Assembly: GCF_019334725.1 (NCBI RefSeq)
Contig: NZ_CP079818.1
Span: forward strand, 186,001-250,000
Origin: Neisseria perflava
Lineage (GTDB): Bacteria > Pseudomonadota > Gammaproteobacteria > Burkholderiales > Neisseriaceae
DNA: 64,000 nucleotides
Reading direction: 5' to 3'
Every line of letters starts with the position of its first letter. Position 1 is the first letter of the stretch. Made by a program: the position numbers and the translations under genes. Shown one piece after another: positions 27,194 to 35,465 of the stretch. The notes beneath the pieces were generated by a model. That model did not search any database and was not told the DNA's origin. It saw only the letters and a list, made by a program, of their open reading frames with translations.

Positions 27194-27865
27194 CTACTGA
27201 TTACAGACCGCATAGTTGCGATCACGGATATGACGTGCCATACATTCTTCACGGGAAGCATACTGGCGCTGTTCGATTTCTTGTTGTCGTTTATACAACC
27301 GATCGAGCATATCCAGCTTGGTTTGATTGTTGGCGATTTTTGCCTGTTCCACAGAAATACGGTTTTGCAGGTCAGTAGCGGCTTTGATGTCTTGTGTATT
27401 GTTGACTTCGTCCATCAAGCGCGACAGAGATTTAAGCTGTGTCTCCATTGAGTTAAAGACTTTTTCCATCTCCTTCATGTTATGCACAGCCATTCGTTGC
27501 GCCGTTTCAGGGTTATAGGCCTTACTATTAATTACAGACTTATAGTCGATATTTTTTGCGCCTTTATAAATCTCGCTCCACTCGGACGGAATTTGGTCTT
27601 TGAGCGTATCCTTCAAAAGATTGCCCATATTGCGCGAACCTGTCATCGCTTTAAACTGTTTAACCTGTTGTTCGTACTGCTGTTTCATTTGTGCGAGTTG
27701 CTTAGCCATCTCCATCATCTGCTGAAGGAAGTTTTGGGCGCGTTGAGCTGCTGCTGCACCATCAACTACCGGAATACCACTAGCTGTAACTGCTAAAGGC
27801 ATAGCTGCTAAACTCGTAACAAGAAGAGCCATAGCGGATAATTTCTTCAGATTCAATTTCATCAT
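27194..27865 (-). CDS. virB5: VirB5 minor pilin / pilus-tip protein
   Basis: About 223 residues: signal peptide MKLNLKKLSAMALLVTSLAAMPLAVTA, split here as MKLNLKKLSAMALL then VTSLAAMPLAVTA, followed by a long helical region (MEMAKQLAQMKQQYEQQVKQ) typical of VirB5. The frame stays open 19 codons upstream, but two adjacent ATGs at 27865 and 27862 have AAGGA just before them and put the signal peptide at the N-terminus. The protein ends in a Cys-containing tail (SREECMARHIRDRNYAVCNQ). Confidence 0.92.
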   Translation of the reverse strand: MMKLNLKKLSAMALLVTSLAAMPLAVTASGIPVVDGAAAAQRAQNFLQQMMEMAKQLAQMKQQYEQQVKQFKAMTGSRNMGNLLKDTLKDQIPSEWSEIYKGAKNIDYKSVINSKAYNPETAQRMAVHNMKEMEKVFNSMETQLKSLSRLMDEVNNTQDIKAATDLQNRISVEQAKIANNQTKLDMLDRLYKRQQEIEQRQYASREECMARHIRDRNYAVCNQ

Positions 27866-27903
27866 AAGTTCCTTGTTGAAAGCCGCATCAAGCGGCAAAA
27901 AAA

Positions 27904-27930
27904 AAGGCCGTTTGAAATTCAAACAGCCTT
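27904..27930 (-). terminator. Intercistronic hairpin with U-tract built from uptake-like sequences
   Basis: Arms AAGGCCGTTTGAA (27904-27916) and TTCAAACAGCCTT (27918-27930) form a near-perfect stem. Each arm is a one- or two-base variant of the uptake sequence. A nine-A run to the left supplies a U-tract on the minus transcript. Located between virB4 and virB5. Confidence 0.85.
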
Positions 27931-27948
27931 CGTTAAATTAAAAGAATA

Positions 27949-30363
27949 TTATGCGGCTCGCACATTTTTCTTCTCTGCACGGCGTTCTCGCAGGGTTTCA
28001 AGAAATGGGCGATACCAAACATCCGGATTTTCACTGCCAACATCTTCCATAATTTGATGCAACAACTCAACGTTATCAGATGAACCTGACAGGAAAGCCA
28101 TTTCATCATGAAAACCGTACAAATCCAGCATGGCAAATGCCGACTGTTTCGACTGCTTAACCAAGAATGTGCGGCTTTCCAACGAGAGTTTGGAAAGTTC
28201 CTCAAACTCTTTTAGCGTCAGGCCGCAACGTTCGTAGCTGTTTTCAAATTCGGCATCAGGATTCGGCAGAAAGATTTTAGTTGGCGTTTGTTGCACAATC
28301 GCCGGGAAAATAGGACAAGAAATCGCATCTTCCGGTGATTGCGACACCAAAATCAACCAGCCGCCGCGTTTACGGTCGGTTTTCAGAATCTTGAGCATGA
28401 TGTCCTGCAATGCCTCAAAACGTGCCGCATACCAAAATTCTTCAATGATGGAAGCGAGAATGCCGTCTTCTTTAGCAACTTTGTCCATCATGATATTTCT
28501 CAGGTGAAACATATACGCTAAAACCGGAGCGGTCGGCGGATAGTCGTCCTTCAGAATATCGGTAAGGTCAAAGCCGACACGGAAGAACTGTTCGGCATCA
28601 AACAGGTTCGTTGGGTTGTCCAAGCACCATGCGAACCGTCCGCCTTCACTTTCGCACCATTTGGACAGGCGCATACGCAGTGAGTTGGGATCTGGAACGA
28701 CAGGAATACTTTGTAACAGATGGCTGAAACGACGGTGTTCGTAATCCATGCTAAACATCGTATCGACAGCGGCCTGAATCTCTTTTTCTTCCGTAGCCGT
28801 CAGTTTGCCGTTTTCGTCTGCGCCGCACATACCAACCAAGCTGTACAGGAATTCACGGTTTGCCGGCGTATCGGGCAGTTGAAAAGGGTTTAACCCGGTC
28901 GAAACCCCCGCTTCCAACGCAAAATACGAGCCGCCAATGGCACGGATGAATATCTCCATGCCCCGGTCTAAGTCCATCACGAACATATAAGGGTTGAAGC
29001 GTTCTGTGAACGCCATCATAGATGTTTGCAAAGTGGTTTTACCCGTACCGGTTGCACCCAACATCAGTGTGTGTCCGGCGATTTTCTCACCAAGGCTGTC
29101 CTCCTTCATGTTTGAAAAATGGAAGTTGAAGTCGTAAATCGTTTTGGACGTGGTTTGCAGCGGCATAATTGCCGAACCATCGCCAATCGGATTACCCTGT
29201 TTTTTACCGTGCGAGTAGTTGTGTATGCCGAAGGTTGTCGCAAAGTTTGTTGTCGTTTTCGGGTAAGAGCGGGGCTTTTCCTTGCTGCCCGGCACTTGGC
29301 TGAAAAACGTCGCCGGAGCGGACAGCCCAGCCTTGGTAAAGCGGTAGCCACCCGCATTCAGGAATGTGGAATAAGCACGCGCACCGTTTGCTGCCGCCTC
29401 TTCCGCCGTCTTACCGTACACGACCAACGCCGCATGATAGTCGCCGAACATAAGTTCGCCCGAAACGAGTAAACCCTGACCTTTTTCCAACTCTTTCTGC
29501 TGCTCCGTTGCCTTGTCGTTGACCGATGTCAGATTGTTCAACTGTTTCTTAATTTCGCCCTGCATATCATACGGATTGATGAACACAAGGCTTTGAGTGA
29601 ATGTGAACTCACAAGGCAAGCGCAAGATTGATGTCAAGATTTTAGGTTTACTAATCCCAAAGTCTTTCAGATCGAACATTTGTGCAAACTTACGAGTCCC
29701 GTTTTGGGAACGAATTTCGCACAAATCAGAACCAAAATGCAGATTAGCTCCTGGAATAGTCTGATAAGCATCAACGAAAGACAAAGGAATCTCTTCCCGT
29801 GTTCCATTAATTAGGCTACCAAAAAACGAGTACACCTCCGAGAAGGCAACACCGTTTTCATTCTTATAGGCAGTCAAAAGATACGGATCGTATGGTTCGA
29901 GTGAACGCATCAGAATCTGAATTTGCTCCTCTGCTTCTTTAATACCTGCTTCCAAATAGTCGTTCTTAATCAAAACTGTCAGATGGAATACGTTTTCAAA
30001 ATAATCCGCTTCCTGAAAGCGTTTCAGATACTTGTCAGCAAACTGCTGACAGAAAGCCGTCTGAAACTTGTACTCACGGTCAAAGACAATCTTTTGGCGT
30101 TGCAGCGTTCCCCACACCGCCAAACGGTTGCCCAAGGTTTTGCCCATACCGGCGAGCAGGTTGCGTAACGATACAAACTGCGTGAACAGGTGCTTGTCGT
30201 TCACACCGTCAAACGGCAGGCCTTCCATGCGGATAACGAAGGCGAGATGTCCAGTTTTGTAATTAACGATGTTGTTTGTAACGTGTTGGCAGATTTTCGG
30301 TAGAAAATCCGACTGTGCCGGTTGCGCTTTCAGAGCATTGCTCAAAAAATCGCTGATAATCAC
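27949..30363 (-). CDS. virB4: VirB4 secretion ATPase
   Basis: About 804 residues, the largest and most conserved ATPase of the apparatus. The N-terminal CagE/VirB4 domain is followed by Walker A GATGTGKTTL and Walker B-like ASIIEEFWYA. I place the start at GTG 30363 (VIISDFLSNA), because GGGAG lies eight bases before it; a TTG five codons upstream would overlap that site. Even so, the gene overlaps the end of virB3 by 101 bases in another frame, so translation is probably coupled. Confidence 0.95.
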   Translation of the reverse strand: MIISDFLSNALKAQPAQSDFLPKICQHVTNNIVNYKTGHLAFVIRMEGLPFDGVNDKHLFTQFVSLRNLLAGMGKTLGNRLAVWGTLQRQKIVFDREYKFQTAFCQQFADKYLKRFQEADYFENVFHLTVLIKNDYLEAGIKEAEEQIQILMRSLEPYDPYLLTAYKNENGVAFSEVYSFFGSLINGTREEIPLSFVDAYQTIPGANLHFGSDLCEIRSQNGTRKFAQMFDLKDFGISKPKILTSILRLPCEFTFTQSLVFINPYDMQGEIKKQLNNLTSVNDKATEQQKELEKGQGLLVSGELMFGDYHAALVVYGKTAEEAAANGARAYSTFLNAGGYRFTKAGLSAPATFFSQVPGSKEKPRSYPKTTTNFATTFGIHNYSHGKKQGNPIGDGSAIMPLQTTSKTIYDFNFHFSNMKEDSLGEKIAGHTLMLGATGTGKTTLQTSMMAFTERFNPYMFVMDLDRGMEIFIRAIGGSYFALEAGVSTGLNPFQLPDTPANREFLYSLVGMCGADENGKLTATEEKEIQAAVDTMFSMDYEHRRFSHLLQSIPVVPDPNSLRMRLSKWCESEGGRFAWCLDNPTNLFDAEQFFRVGFDLTDILKDDYPPTAPVLAYMFHLRNIMMDKVAKEDGILASIIEEFWYAARFEALQDIMLKILKTDRKRGGWLILVSQSPEDAISCPIFPAIVQQTPTKIFLPNPDAEFENSYERCGLTLKEFEELSKLSLESRTFLVKQSKQSAFAMLDLYGFHDEMAFLSGSSDNVELLHQIMEDVGSENPDVWYRPFLETLRERRAEKKNVRAA

Positions 30364-30697
30364 TTTGTTGTCTCCCAAATTTAGTGGCGAGAATGGTGTT
30401 CGTGCCGTTGAACAGCCTGGTATTACGGCGGCGCAGGAAGTATTTTGTTTCCAAGCGGTAGATGTTTAAGGCTTGGTCGTCATTGGCACAAATTGTCCGT
30501 AAAAAGGCCAAAAACGGCACGGGCAAGAGTAAAAACAATAAAGCCCGCCAGCCGAGGAAATACATCATCGGCAAAGTTACCCCCATACTAATAAAAATAC
30601 TGGTGGCAACAGCCTCAAGGGGAATGCCGAACATCATTGCCCGACGGTTCAGCCCGTTAAAGGTATGCTGTTCGGTGTGGATATTTTCCTTTTCCAT
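30263..30697 (-). CDS. virB3: VirB3 inner-membrane protein with extended C-terminus
   Basis: A 144-residue protein with two close hydrophobic stretches (LEAVATSIFISMGVTLPMMYFLG and ALLFLLLPVPFLAFL), typical of VirB3, which works with VirB4. It has the usual NDDQALNIYRLETKYFLRRRN ending, here NDDQALNIYRL then ETKYFLRRRN. About 35 more residues follow that lie within the virB4 coding start. Most VirB3 proteins are near 100-110 residues, so this tail is unusual. A frameshift near the end is an alternative. Confidence 0.9.
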   Translation of the reverse strand: MEKENIHTEQHTFNGLNRRAMMFGIPLEAVATSIFISMGVTLPMMYFLGWRALLFLLLPVPFLAFLRTICANDDQALNIYRLETKYFLRRRNTRLFNGTNTILATKFGRQQSDYQRFFEQCSESATGTVGFSTENLPTRYKQHR

Positions 30698-30706
30698 CTG
30701 TGTTCC

Positions 30707-31021
30707 TCAGAATGAAACCGAACCGCCTTTGGTAAACAGATAAGTAGCAAAGGCAATAGATGCACCTGCACCAACCACATACAAACTGAGTTCTAAAAAA
30801 TCACCCCATGTTTTTCGACCACTTTTTGCTTGTAGAAAAAACCAAAGCATGGTTATACCGCAAATCGTGCCGACAAGAACATAGATGCCTTGGCGGACTT
30901 TCACCGCAATATTATTGACATCATTAAACCCGTCTGCCAACGTCATTTGTGCAATTGTCAATAAAGCAACCGCAGCGATAGTTTGGGGATTGGCTACAAT
31001 TTTTTTGATGTTGTTCATCAT
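30707..31021 (-). CDS. virB2: VirB2 major pilin
   Basis: About 104 residues: signal peptide (MNNIKKIVANPQTIAAVALL ... ADG) and two membrane helices in the mature part (YVLVGTICGITMLWFFLQA and LYVVGAGASIAFATYLF), the standard VirB2 pilin plan. Adjacent ATGs at 31021 and 31018 follow AAGGAAA; an upstream in-frame ATG gives a poorer signal peptide. It is preceded by virB1 and a hairpin. Confidence 0.9.
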   Translation of the reverse strand: MMNNIKKIVANPQTIAAVALLTIAQMTLADGFNDVNNIAVKVRQGIYVLVGTICGITMLWFFLQAKSGRKTWGDFLELSLYVVGAGASIAFATYLFTKGGSVSF

Positions 31022-31047
31022 TATTTCCTTTTTAAAAGACAAAAAAA

Positions 31048-31062
31048 ACCGCATTTAGCGGT
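31048..31062 (-). terminator. Short intercistronic hairpin with U-tract after virB1
   Basis: ACCGC (31048-31052) pairs with GCGGT (31058-31062), with an A-run to the left giving U's on the minus transcript. Weak stem; more likely an attenuator between virB1 and virB2 than a full stop. Confidence 0.65.
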
Positions 31063-31084
31063 GATAAGAATTGCCCGAAGGCAG

Positions 31085-31726
31085 TTAAAACTCTTTAAAT
31101 ACATCCCATTCCGCGTATCGTTTGACGGGTGTTTGGGCTGCTACTTTGACTATGTTTTCAGACGAGCTATCAGATCGGGCAACAGCAGGTATAGGCTTCG
31201 GCTTAAAAGGCTGAACAGGGTGTGATGCCAAAACTGTACGATTGCCGCTCAATCGTGCGTAACGTTCTTTCACGTTGCGGACGTAGTGCTGAGTTTCCCG
31301 ATAAGGCGGAATGCCACCATATTTCCTGACAGCTCCCTCACCGGCGTTATACCCAGCCAGTACCAAATCAATATTGCAACCATGTGGGCTGGATTTGTCA
31401 GGAAAGTGGTTACATAAAAAACGCAGGTAACGTGTACCTGCGATGATGTTTTGTTCCGGGTCGTAGAGGTTTTTAGGATTCACCCCCATTCTTGCAGCAG
31501 TGGGAGGAATGACCTGTAACAAACCCCGTGCATTCTTATTGGACAGAGCATAACGGTTTCCTGAGCTCTCACGCCCCATAACCGCCCATACAATGTTTTT
31601 GTCCAAACGCTGTAATGCTGCATGCTTTTCAACTAATGCAGCGTATTGAGGGTATGGAGCGTCGGCAATCGCTGATGTTTGGTAAAAAGCAAAGAGTGAT
31701 GTTGTCAGTATCAATATTCTCTTCAT
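31085..31726 (-). CDS. virB1: VirB1 lytic transglycosylase
   Basis: A 213-residue periplasmic peptidoglycan-cleaving enzyme that opens the wall for the secretion channel. Signal peptide MKRILILTTSLFAFYQTSAIA. SLT domain: catalytic Glu in GRESSGN, then ARGLLQVIPPTAARMG, NIIAGTRYLRFL and LVLAGYNAGEGAV. A short tail after residue 165 may be cleaved as in VirB1*. It is the first gene of the virB operon. Confidence 0.95.
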   Translation of the reverse strand: MKRILILTTSLFAFYQTSAIADAPYPQYAALVEKHAALQRLDKNIVWAVMGRESSGNRYALSNKNARGLLQVIPPTAARMGVNPKNLYDPEQNIIAGTRYLRFLCNHFPDKSSPHGCNIDLVLAGYNAGEGAVRKYGGIPPYRETQHYVRNVKERYARLSGNRTVLASHPVQPFKPKPIPAVARSDSSSENIVKVAAQTPVKRYAEWDVFKEF

Positions 31727-31922
31727 GTTTTTTTCACATCCCTTCCTTTATTTATTCTGAAAAGAAAAAACGAAAATCAAAGCAAATTGAGTAAAAATGC
31801 TTGGATTTTCGTTCTGTGGTATGTGTCCGGTTTGTGCCGAGATAAGGCAAAATTAAACTGTATCAGACTGAAGGTGCTGGCTTCAACTCTGTTTAGAAAC
31901 AATTAGTTATATTTTATTATTT
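31727..31922 (-). promoter_or_regulatory. virB leader with 16-bp terminator-like hairpin
   Basis: Between virB1 and the att site there is no gene. A near-perfect 16-bp inverted repeat (31769-31784 and 31798-31813, one mismatch, core AACGAAAATC) is followed on the minus strand by a T-rich run. It therefore looks like an intrinsic terminator placed in the leader of the virB operon. A weak promoter candidate, TTGAAG-18-TACAGT, lies further upstream on the minus strand (around 31855-31890). This arrangement suggests attenuation, or insulation from chromosomal read-through. Confidence 0.6.
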
Positions 31923-31970
31923 GGACTTTTAATCCGTTGGTCGAGCGTTCGAATCGCTCACGACCCACCA
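31923..31970 (+). other. att site: 3' fragment of tRNA-Lys(UUU)
   Basis: The sequence reads the anticodon arm GGACTTTTAATCC (anticodon TTT), the variable region, the T arm GAGCGTTCGAATCGCTC and the 3' acceptor ending CGACCCACCA. The 5' acceptor strand, D arm and first half are absent, so it is not a functional tRNA. It is what a tRNA-integrating element leaves at its far end: the intact gene should stand at the other end, to the left. The neighbouring chromosomal gene block includes lysS. Confidence 0.9.
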
Positions 31971-31978
31971 AAATATGA

Positions 31979-32008
31979 AAACCTGCCTTGAAAAAAGCAG
32001 GTTTTTTT
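31979..32008 (+). terminator. Terminator of the tRNA-Lys unit
   Basis: AAACCTGC (31979-31986) and GCAGGTTT (31997-32004), followed by a T-run on the plus strand. It probably was the native terminator of the tRNA-Lys gene. The remaining 32009-32271 is AT-rich chromosomal spacer with no gene apparent. Confidence 0.85.
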
Positions 32009-32271
32009 ATATTCTCCATCAAGCCTTTCTTCACTCAATACCTCCCTTATTATCAACATCAAGAATATTCGAGCTTTGTCACAATGCTGTTATAGATGTA
32101 ACTGAAAGCATCACAAACCTCTTAAATCAATCAAACCCAACTCCCCACACATCATATTTTTCTAAAAACTTCCAAATACCTACCATCAACCCACGCTAAA
32201 TCCTCTTGTATGCCAGACAATTTAGGCATAGACTAAAACTACATCCAACTACAACAACAGGAGAAGGTTTG

Positions 32272-33714
32272 ATGAAACAACTGTCTATGTATATCAACGG
32301 CCGCTTTGAAACCGACTTTAACGGTACATGGCGTGATGTATTGAATCCGGCAACCGAAGAAGTCATCGCGCGTGAGCCTAAAGGCGGAAAAGCCGATGTT
32401 GATCGTGCCGTTGCCGCGGCCAGAGATGCGCAAACTGCATGGGAGCGTTTGCCTGCCGTTGAACGCGGCGCATACCTGCGCAAAATCGCCCAAGGCATCC
32501 GCGAACGTGCCGACGAGCTGACCGACACTATTGTTGCTGAAGGCGGCAAAACCAAAGACTTGGCACGCATAGAAGTCATGTTCACTGCCGACTATCTCGA
32601 TTATCAAGCCGAATGGGCGCGCCGTTATGAAGGCGAAATCATCCAAAGCGACCGCCCGCGCGAAAATATTTTATTGTTCAAACGTCCTTTGGGCGTAATC
32701 GCCGGCATTTTGCCGTGGAACTTCCCATTCTTCCTGATTGCCCGAAAAATGGGCCCGGCTTTGGTAACAGGCAATACTATCGTCGTCAAACCAAGCAGCG
32801 TTACCCCGATTAACTGCCACATTTTTGCTGAAATCGTTCACGCTTCAGGCTTACCGGCCGGCGTATTCAACGTCGTCAACGGCCCTGGCGCAGAAATAGG
32901 CAATGCCTTGGCATCACATCCGCAAGTCGATATGGTCAGCCTGACCGGTTCTGTAGAAGCAGGCCGCCAAGTAATGGAAGCCGCCGCCACCAACATTACC
33001 AAAGTCTCATTGGAACTCGGAGGCAAAGCCCCTGCCATCGTTCTGAAAGATGCCGACTTGGATCTGGCCGTCAAATCCATCTTGGCTTCACGCGTGGGCA
33101 ATACCGGCCAAATCTGTAACTGCGCCGAACGCGTGTATGTCCACAACAGCCTGAAAGACGCGTTTATCGAAAAAATGACCGCCGCCATGAAAGGCGTACG
33201 CTACGGCAACCCGGCCGAAGCCGAAGCAGGCGCGCTGGAAATGGGTCCGCTGATTGAAGAGCGCGCTGTCAAAGCCGTTGCTGAAAAAGTGGAACGCGCC
33301 GTCAAACAAGGTGCGACACTGGTCTGCGGCGGCAAACGCGCCGAAGGACGCGGCTATTTCTTCGAGCCGACCCTGCTGACCGATACCGACAACAGCATGG
33401 ACATCATGAAGGAAGAAACCTTCGGCCCAGTCCTGCCGGTTGCCACTTTCGACACACTCGATCAAGTCATCGCCTTGGCAAACGACAGCGAATTCGGCCT
33501 GACCAGCTCCGTCTATACCACCAATCTGAATGAAGCGTTTTATGTAACCCGCCGCCTGCGTTTCGGCGAAACCTACATCAACCGCGAAAACTTTGAAGCT
33601 ATGCAGGGCTTCCATGCCGGTTGGAAAAAATCAGGTATCGGCGGCGCGGACGGTAAACATGGTTTGGAAGAATATCTGCAAACCCAAGTCGTTTATTTGG
33701 AAACCGATATCTAA
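32272..33714 (+). CDS. aldA: NAD-dependent aldehyde dehydrogenase AldA (lactaldehyde/glycolaldehyde type)
   Basis: A 480-residue aldehyde dehydrogenase, closely similar along its length to E. coli AldA, which oxidises lactaldehyde and glycolaldehyde with NAD. Seen: the NAD-site GILPWNFPFFLIARKMGPAL, the general-base Glu in LELGGKAP, the catalytic Cys in GQICNCAERV (Cys282/284), and the AldA-like C-terminal run FGETYINRENFEAMQGFHAG. AGGAG sits 9 bases before the ATG at 32272; an upstream in-frame ATG adds 22 unlikely residues. It is transcribed alone and ends at an uptake-sequence terminator. Confidence 0.93.
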   Translation: MKQLSMYINGRFETDFNGTWRDVLNPATEEVIAREPKGGKADVDRAVAAARDAQTAWERLPAVERGAYLRKIAQGIRERADELTDTIVAEGGKTKDLARIEVMFTADYLDYQAEWARRYEGEIIQSDRPRENILLFKRPLGVIAGILPWNFPFFLIARKMGPALVTGNTIVVKPSSVTPINCHIFAEIVHASGLPAGVFNVVNGPGAEIGNALASHPQVDMVSLTGSVEAGRQVMEAAATNITKVSLELGGKAPAIVLKDADLDLAVKSILASRVGNTGQICNCAERVYVHNSLKDAFIEKMTAAMKGVRYGNPAEAEAGALEMGPLIEERAVKAVAEKVERAVKQGATLVCGGKRAEGRGYFFEPTLLTDTDNSMDIMKEETFGPVLPVATFDTLDQVIALANDSEFGLTSSVYTTNLNEAFYVTRRLRFGETYINRENFEAMQGFHAGWKKSGIGGADGKHGLEEYLQTQVVYLETDI

Positions 33715-33740
33715 CTGCCGATACTGCCCTTCATGAAACA

Positions 33741-33783
33741 AAAGGCCGTCTGAAACTGATTTTTCAGGTTTCGGACGGCCTTT
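33741..33783 (+). terminator. Uptake-sequence terminator after aldA
   Basis: AAAGGCCGTCTGAAAC (33741-33756) faces GTTTCGGACGGCCTTT (33768-33783). The left arm holds a perfect uptake sequence with AG before it; the right arm differs by one base. Followed by a short T-run. Confidence 0.88.
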
Positions 33784-33893
33784 CTGCCTTTATAGAAAAA
33801 AACACCGACATCGCGTAAAATAGAGCCAATTTTTCACTTTATTCAGGCCGTCTGAAAACTCCGGCAGCCTGAGTCATTTTTCCGGAAAACACC

Positions 33894-35405
33894 ATGAGCG
33901 AACAAAACAATCCGCAAATCGAGCCGCAGTTGGACGAAAACCAAATCATCGCCCTGCGCCGCGAGAAACTGCACAACATCCGCAAAGAACGCAACGCCTA
34001 CCCTAACGATTTCAAACGCGACAGCTTTGCCGCCGACCTGCATACCCAATACGGTGAAATCAGCAAAGAAGAACTCGACCCGCAAGGTATTCCCGTCAAA
34101 GTGGCCGGTCGCATGATGCTCAAACGTCAAATGGGCAAAGCCAGCTTCGCCACCATTCAAGACGTTACCGGTCAAATCCAGCTTTATTTGAACAACAAAG
34201 GCGTGAGCCAAGAAGTTTTGGACGACTTCAACCACTGGGACTTGGGCGACATCGTCGGCGCGGAAGGTACTTTGTTCAAAACCAACCACGGCGAATTGAC
34301 CGTGCGCGTGTCCAACATCCGCCTGTTGTCCAAATCCCTGCGTCCTCTGCCCGACAAACATAAAGGCTTGAGCGATCAGGAAACCAAATACCGTCAACGC
34401 TACGTCGATTTGATTGCCAACGAAGAATCGCGCAATACCTTCATCAAACGCAGCCAAATCATCCAATCCGTGCGCAATTTCATGGTCAACGAGCATTATT
34501 TGGAAGTTGAAACCCCAATGATGCACCCGATTCCGGGCGGTGCAACAGCGAAACCTTTCGTTACCCACCACAACGCTTTGGATATTCCACTCTACCTGCG
34601 CATCGCTCCCGAGCTGTATCTGAAACGCTTGGTTGTCGGCGGCTTGGAACGCGTGTTTGAAATCAACCGCAGCTTCCGCAACGAAGGCATGTCCGTACGC
34701 CACAACCCTGAATTCACCATGATCGAATTCTACGAAGCTTTCTCCGACTACGAACGCATGATGCAAATGGCGGAAGACATCATCCGCAACGCTTCCCGCG
34801 CGGTAAACGGTACGGCAAAAATCAGCTACAACGGAAAAGAAGTCGATTTGGAAAGCCCGTTTGAACGCCTGACCATTCTCGGTGCCATCAAGAAATACAA
34901 TCCGCACTATACCGATGAGCAGTTGAACGATGAAGAATGGCTGAAAAAAGAAATCGTCAAACACGGCGAAAGCCTGCCTCCGTCTCCGGGTATCGGCAGC
35001 CTGCAACTCGCCCTGTTTGAAGGTTGCGCCGAGGGCAAACTGTGGAACCCGACTTTCATCATCGACTACCCTGTCGAAGTATCGCCATTGGCACGCGCAT
35101 CCGACAGCAAACCGGGTTTGACCGAACGCTTCGAGCTTTTCGTTGTCGGCCGCGAACTGGCAAACGGCTATTCCGAGTTGAACGATCCGGAAGATCAAGC
35201 CGAACGCTTCAAAGCGCAAGTGGCGCAAAAAGATGCCGGTGACGACGAAGCCATGCACTACGATGCCGACTACATCCGCGCCATGGAATTCGGCCTGCCA
35301 CCGACAGGCGGCTGCGGCATCGGTATCGACCGCTTGGTAATGTTGCTGACCGATTCGCAAACCATCCGCGACGTGATTCTGTTCCCACAAATGCGTCCCG
35401 AATAA
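33894..35405 (+). CDS. lysS: Lysyl-tRNA synthetase
   Basis: A 503-residue class II synthetase that charges tRNA-Lys. The N-terminal OB-fold anticodon-binding domain (VAGRMMLKRQMGKASFATIQ) is followed by motif 2 (FEINRSFRNEGMSVRHNPEF) and motif 3 (GGCGIGIDRLVMLLT). Length is standard. An uptake sequence at 33847-33856 lies in its leader. A long antisense open frame across it is a by-product of codon bias and is not a gene. Confidence 0.97.
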   Translation: MSEQNNPQIEPQLDENQIIALRREKLHNIRKERNAYPNDFKRDSFAADLHTQYGEISKEELDPQGIPVKVAGRMMLKRQMGKASFATIQDVTGQIQLYLNNKGVSQEVLDDFNHWDLGDIVGAEGTLFKTNHGELTVRVSNIRLLSKSLRPLPDKHKGLSDQETKYRQRYVDLIANEESRNTFIKRSQIIQSVRNFMVNEHYLEVETPMMHPIPGGATAKPFVTHHNALDIPLYLRIAPELYLKRLVVGGLERVFEINRSFRNEGMSVRHNPEFTMIEFYEAFSDYERMMQMAEDIIRNASRAVNGTAKISYNGKEVDLESPFERLTILGAIKKYNPHYTDEQLNDEEWLKKEIVKHGESLPPSPGIGSLQLALFEGCAEGKLWNPTFIIDYPVEVSPLARASDSKPGLTERFELFVVGRELANGYSELNDPEDQAERFKAQVAQKDAGDDEAMHYDADYIRAMEFGLPPTGGCGIGIDRLVMLLTDSQTIRDVILFPQMRPE

Positions 35406-35422
35406 CGCATTGAAATAAAATC

Positions 35423-35465
35423 AAGGCCGTCTGAAAACAAGACTCTGTTTTCAGGCGGTCTTTTT
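35423..35465 (+). terminator. Uptake-sequence terminator after lysS
   Basis: AAGGCCGTCTGAAAACA (from 35423) faces TGTTTTCAGGCGGTCTT, ending in five T's. The left arm is a perfect AG-type uptake sequence; the right arm is degenerate. Confidence 0.85.

Larger units (their letters stand above)
1..31970 (-). mobile_element. Integrative conjugative element (right part); left end outside the window
   Basis: Mobilisation, antirestriction, primase, coupling protein and a full VirB secretion system lie together on one strand at 11-31.7 kb. The block ends at a 48-bp copy of the 3' part of tRNA-Lys, the classic attachment duplicate of a tRNA-integrating element. The orientation of that fragment places the intact tRNA-Lys to the left, and none is seen in bases 1-31922, nor is an integrase. 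I infer that the element extends beyond base 1 and includes the CdiA/immunity genes. The left limit used here is simply the window edge. Alternatively, the left end was lost and the fragment is a relic. Confidence 0.6.

Noticed and set aside
31923..31970. Functional tRNA-Lys gene
   Set aside because: The 5' acceptor strand, D arm and half of the anticodon region are missing, so it cannot fold as a tRNA.
33843..35390. 515-codon open frame antisense to lysS
   Set aside because: It mirrors lysS codon structure, has no family features or ribosome-binding site, and lysS is certain.
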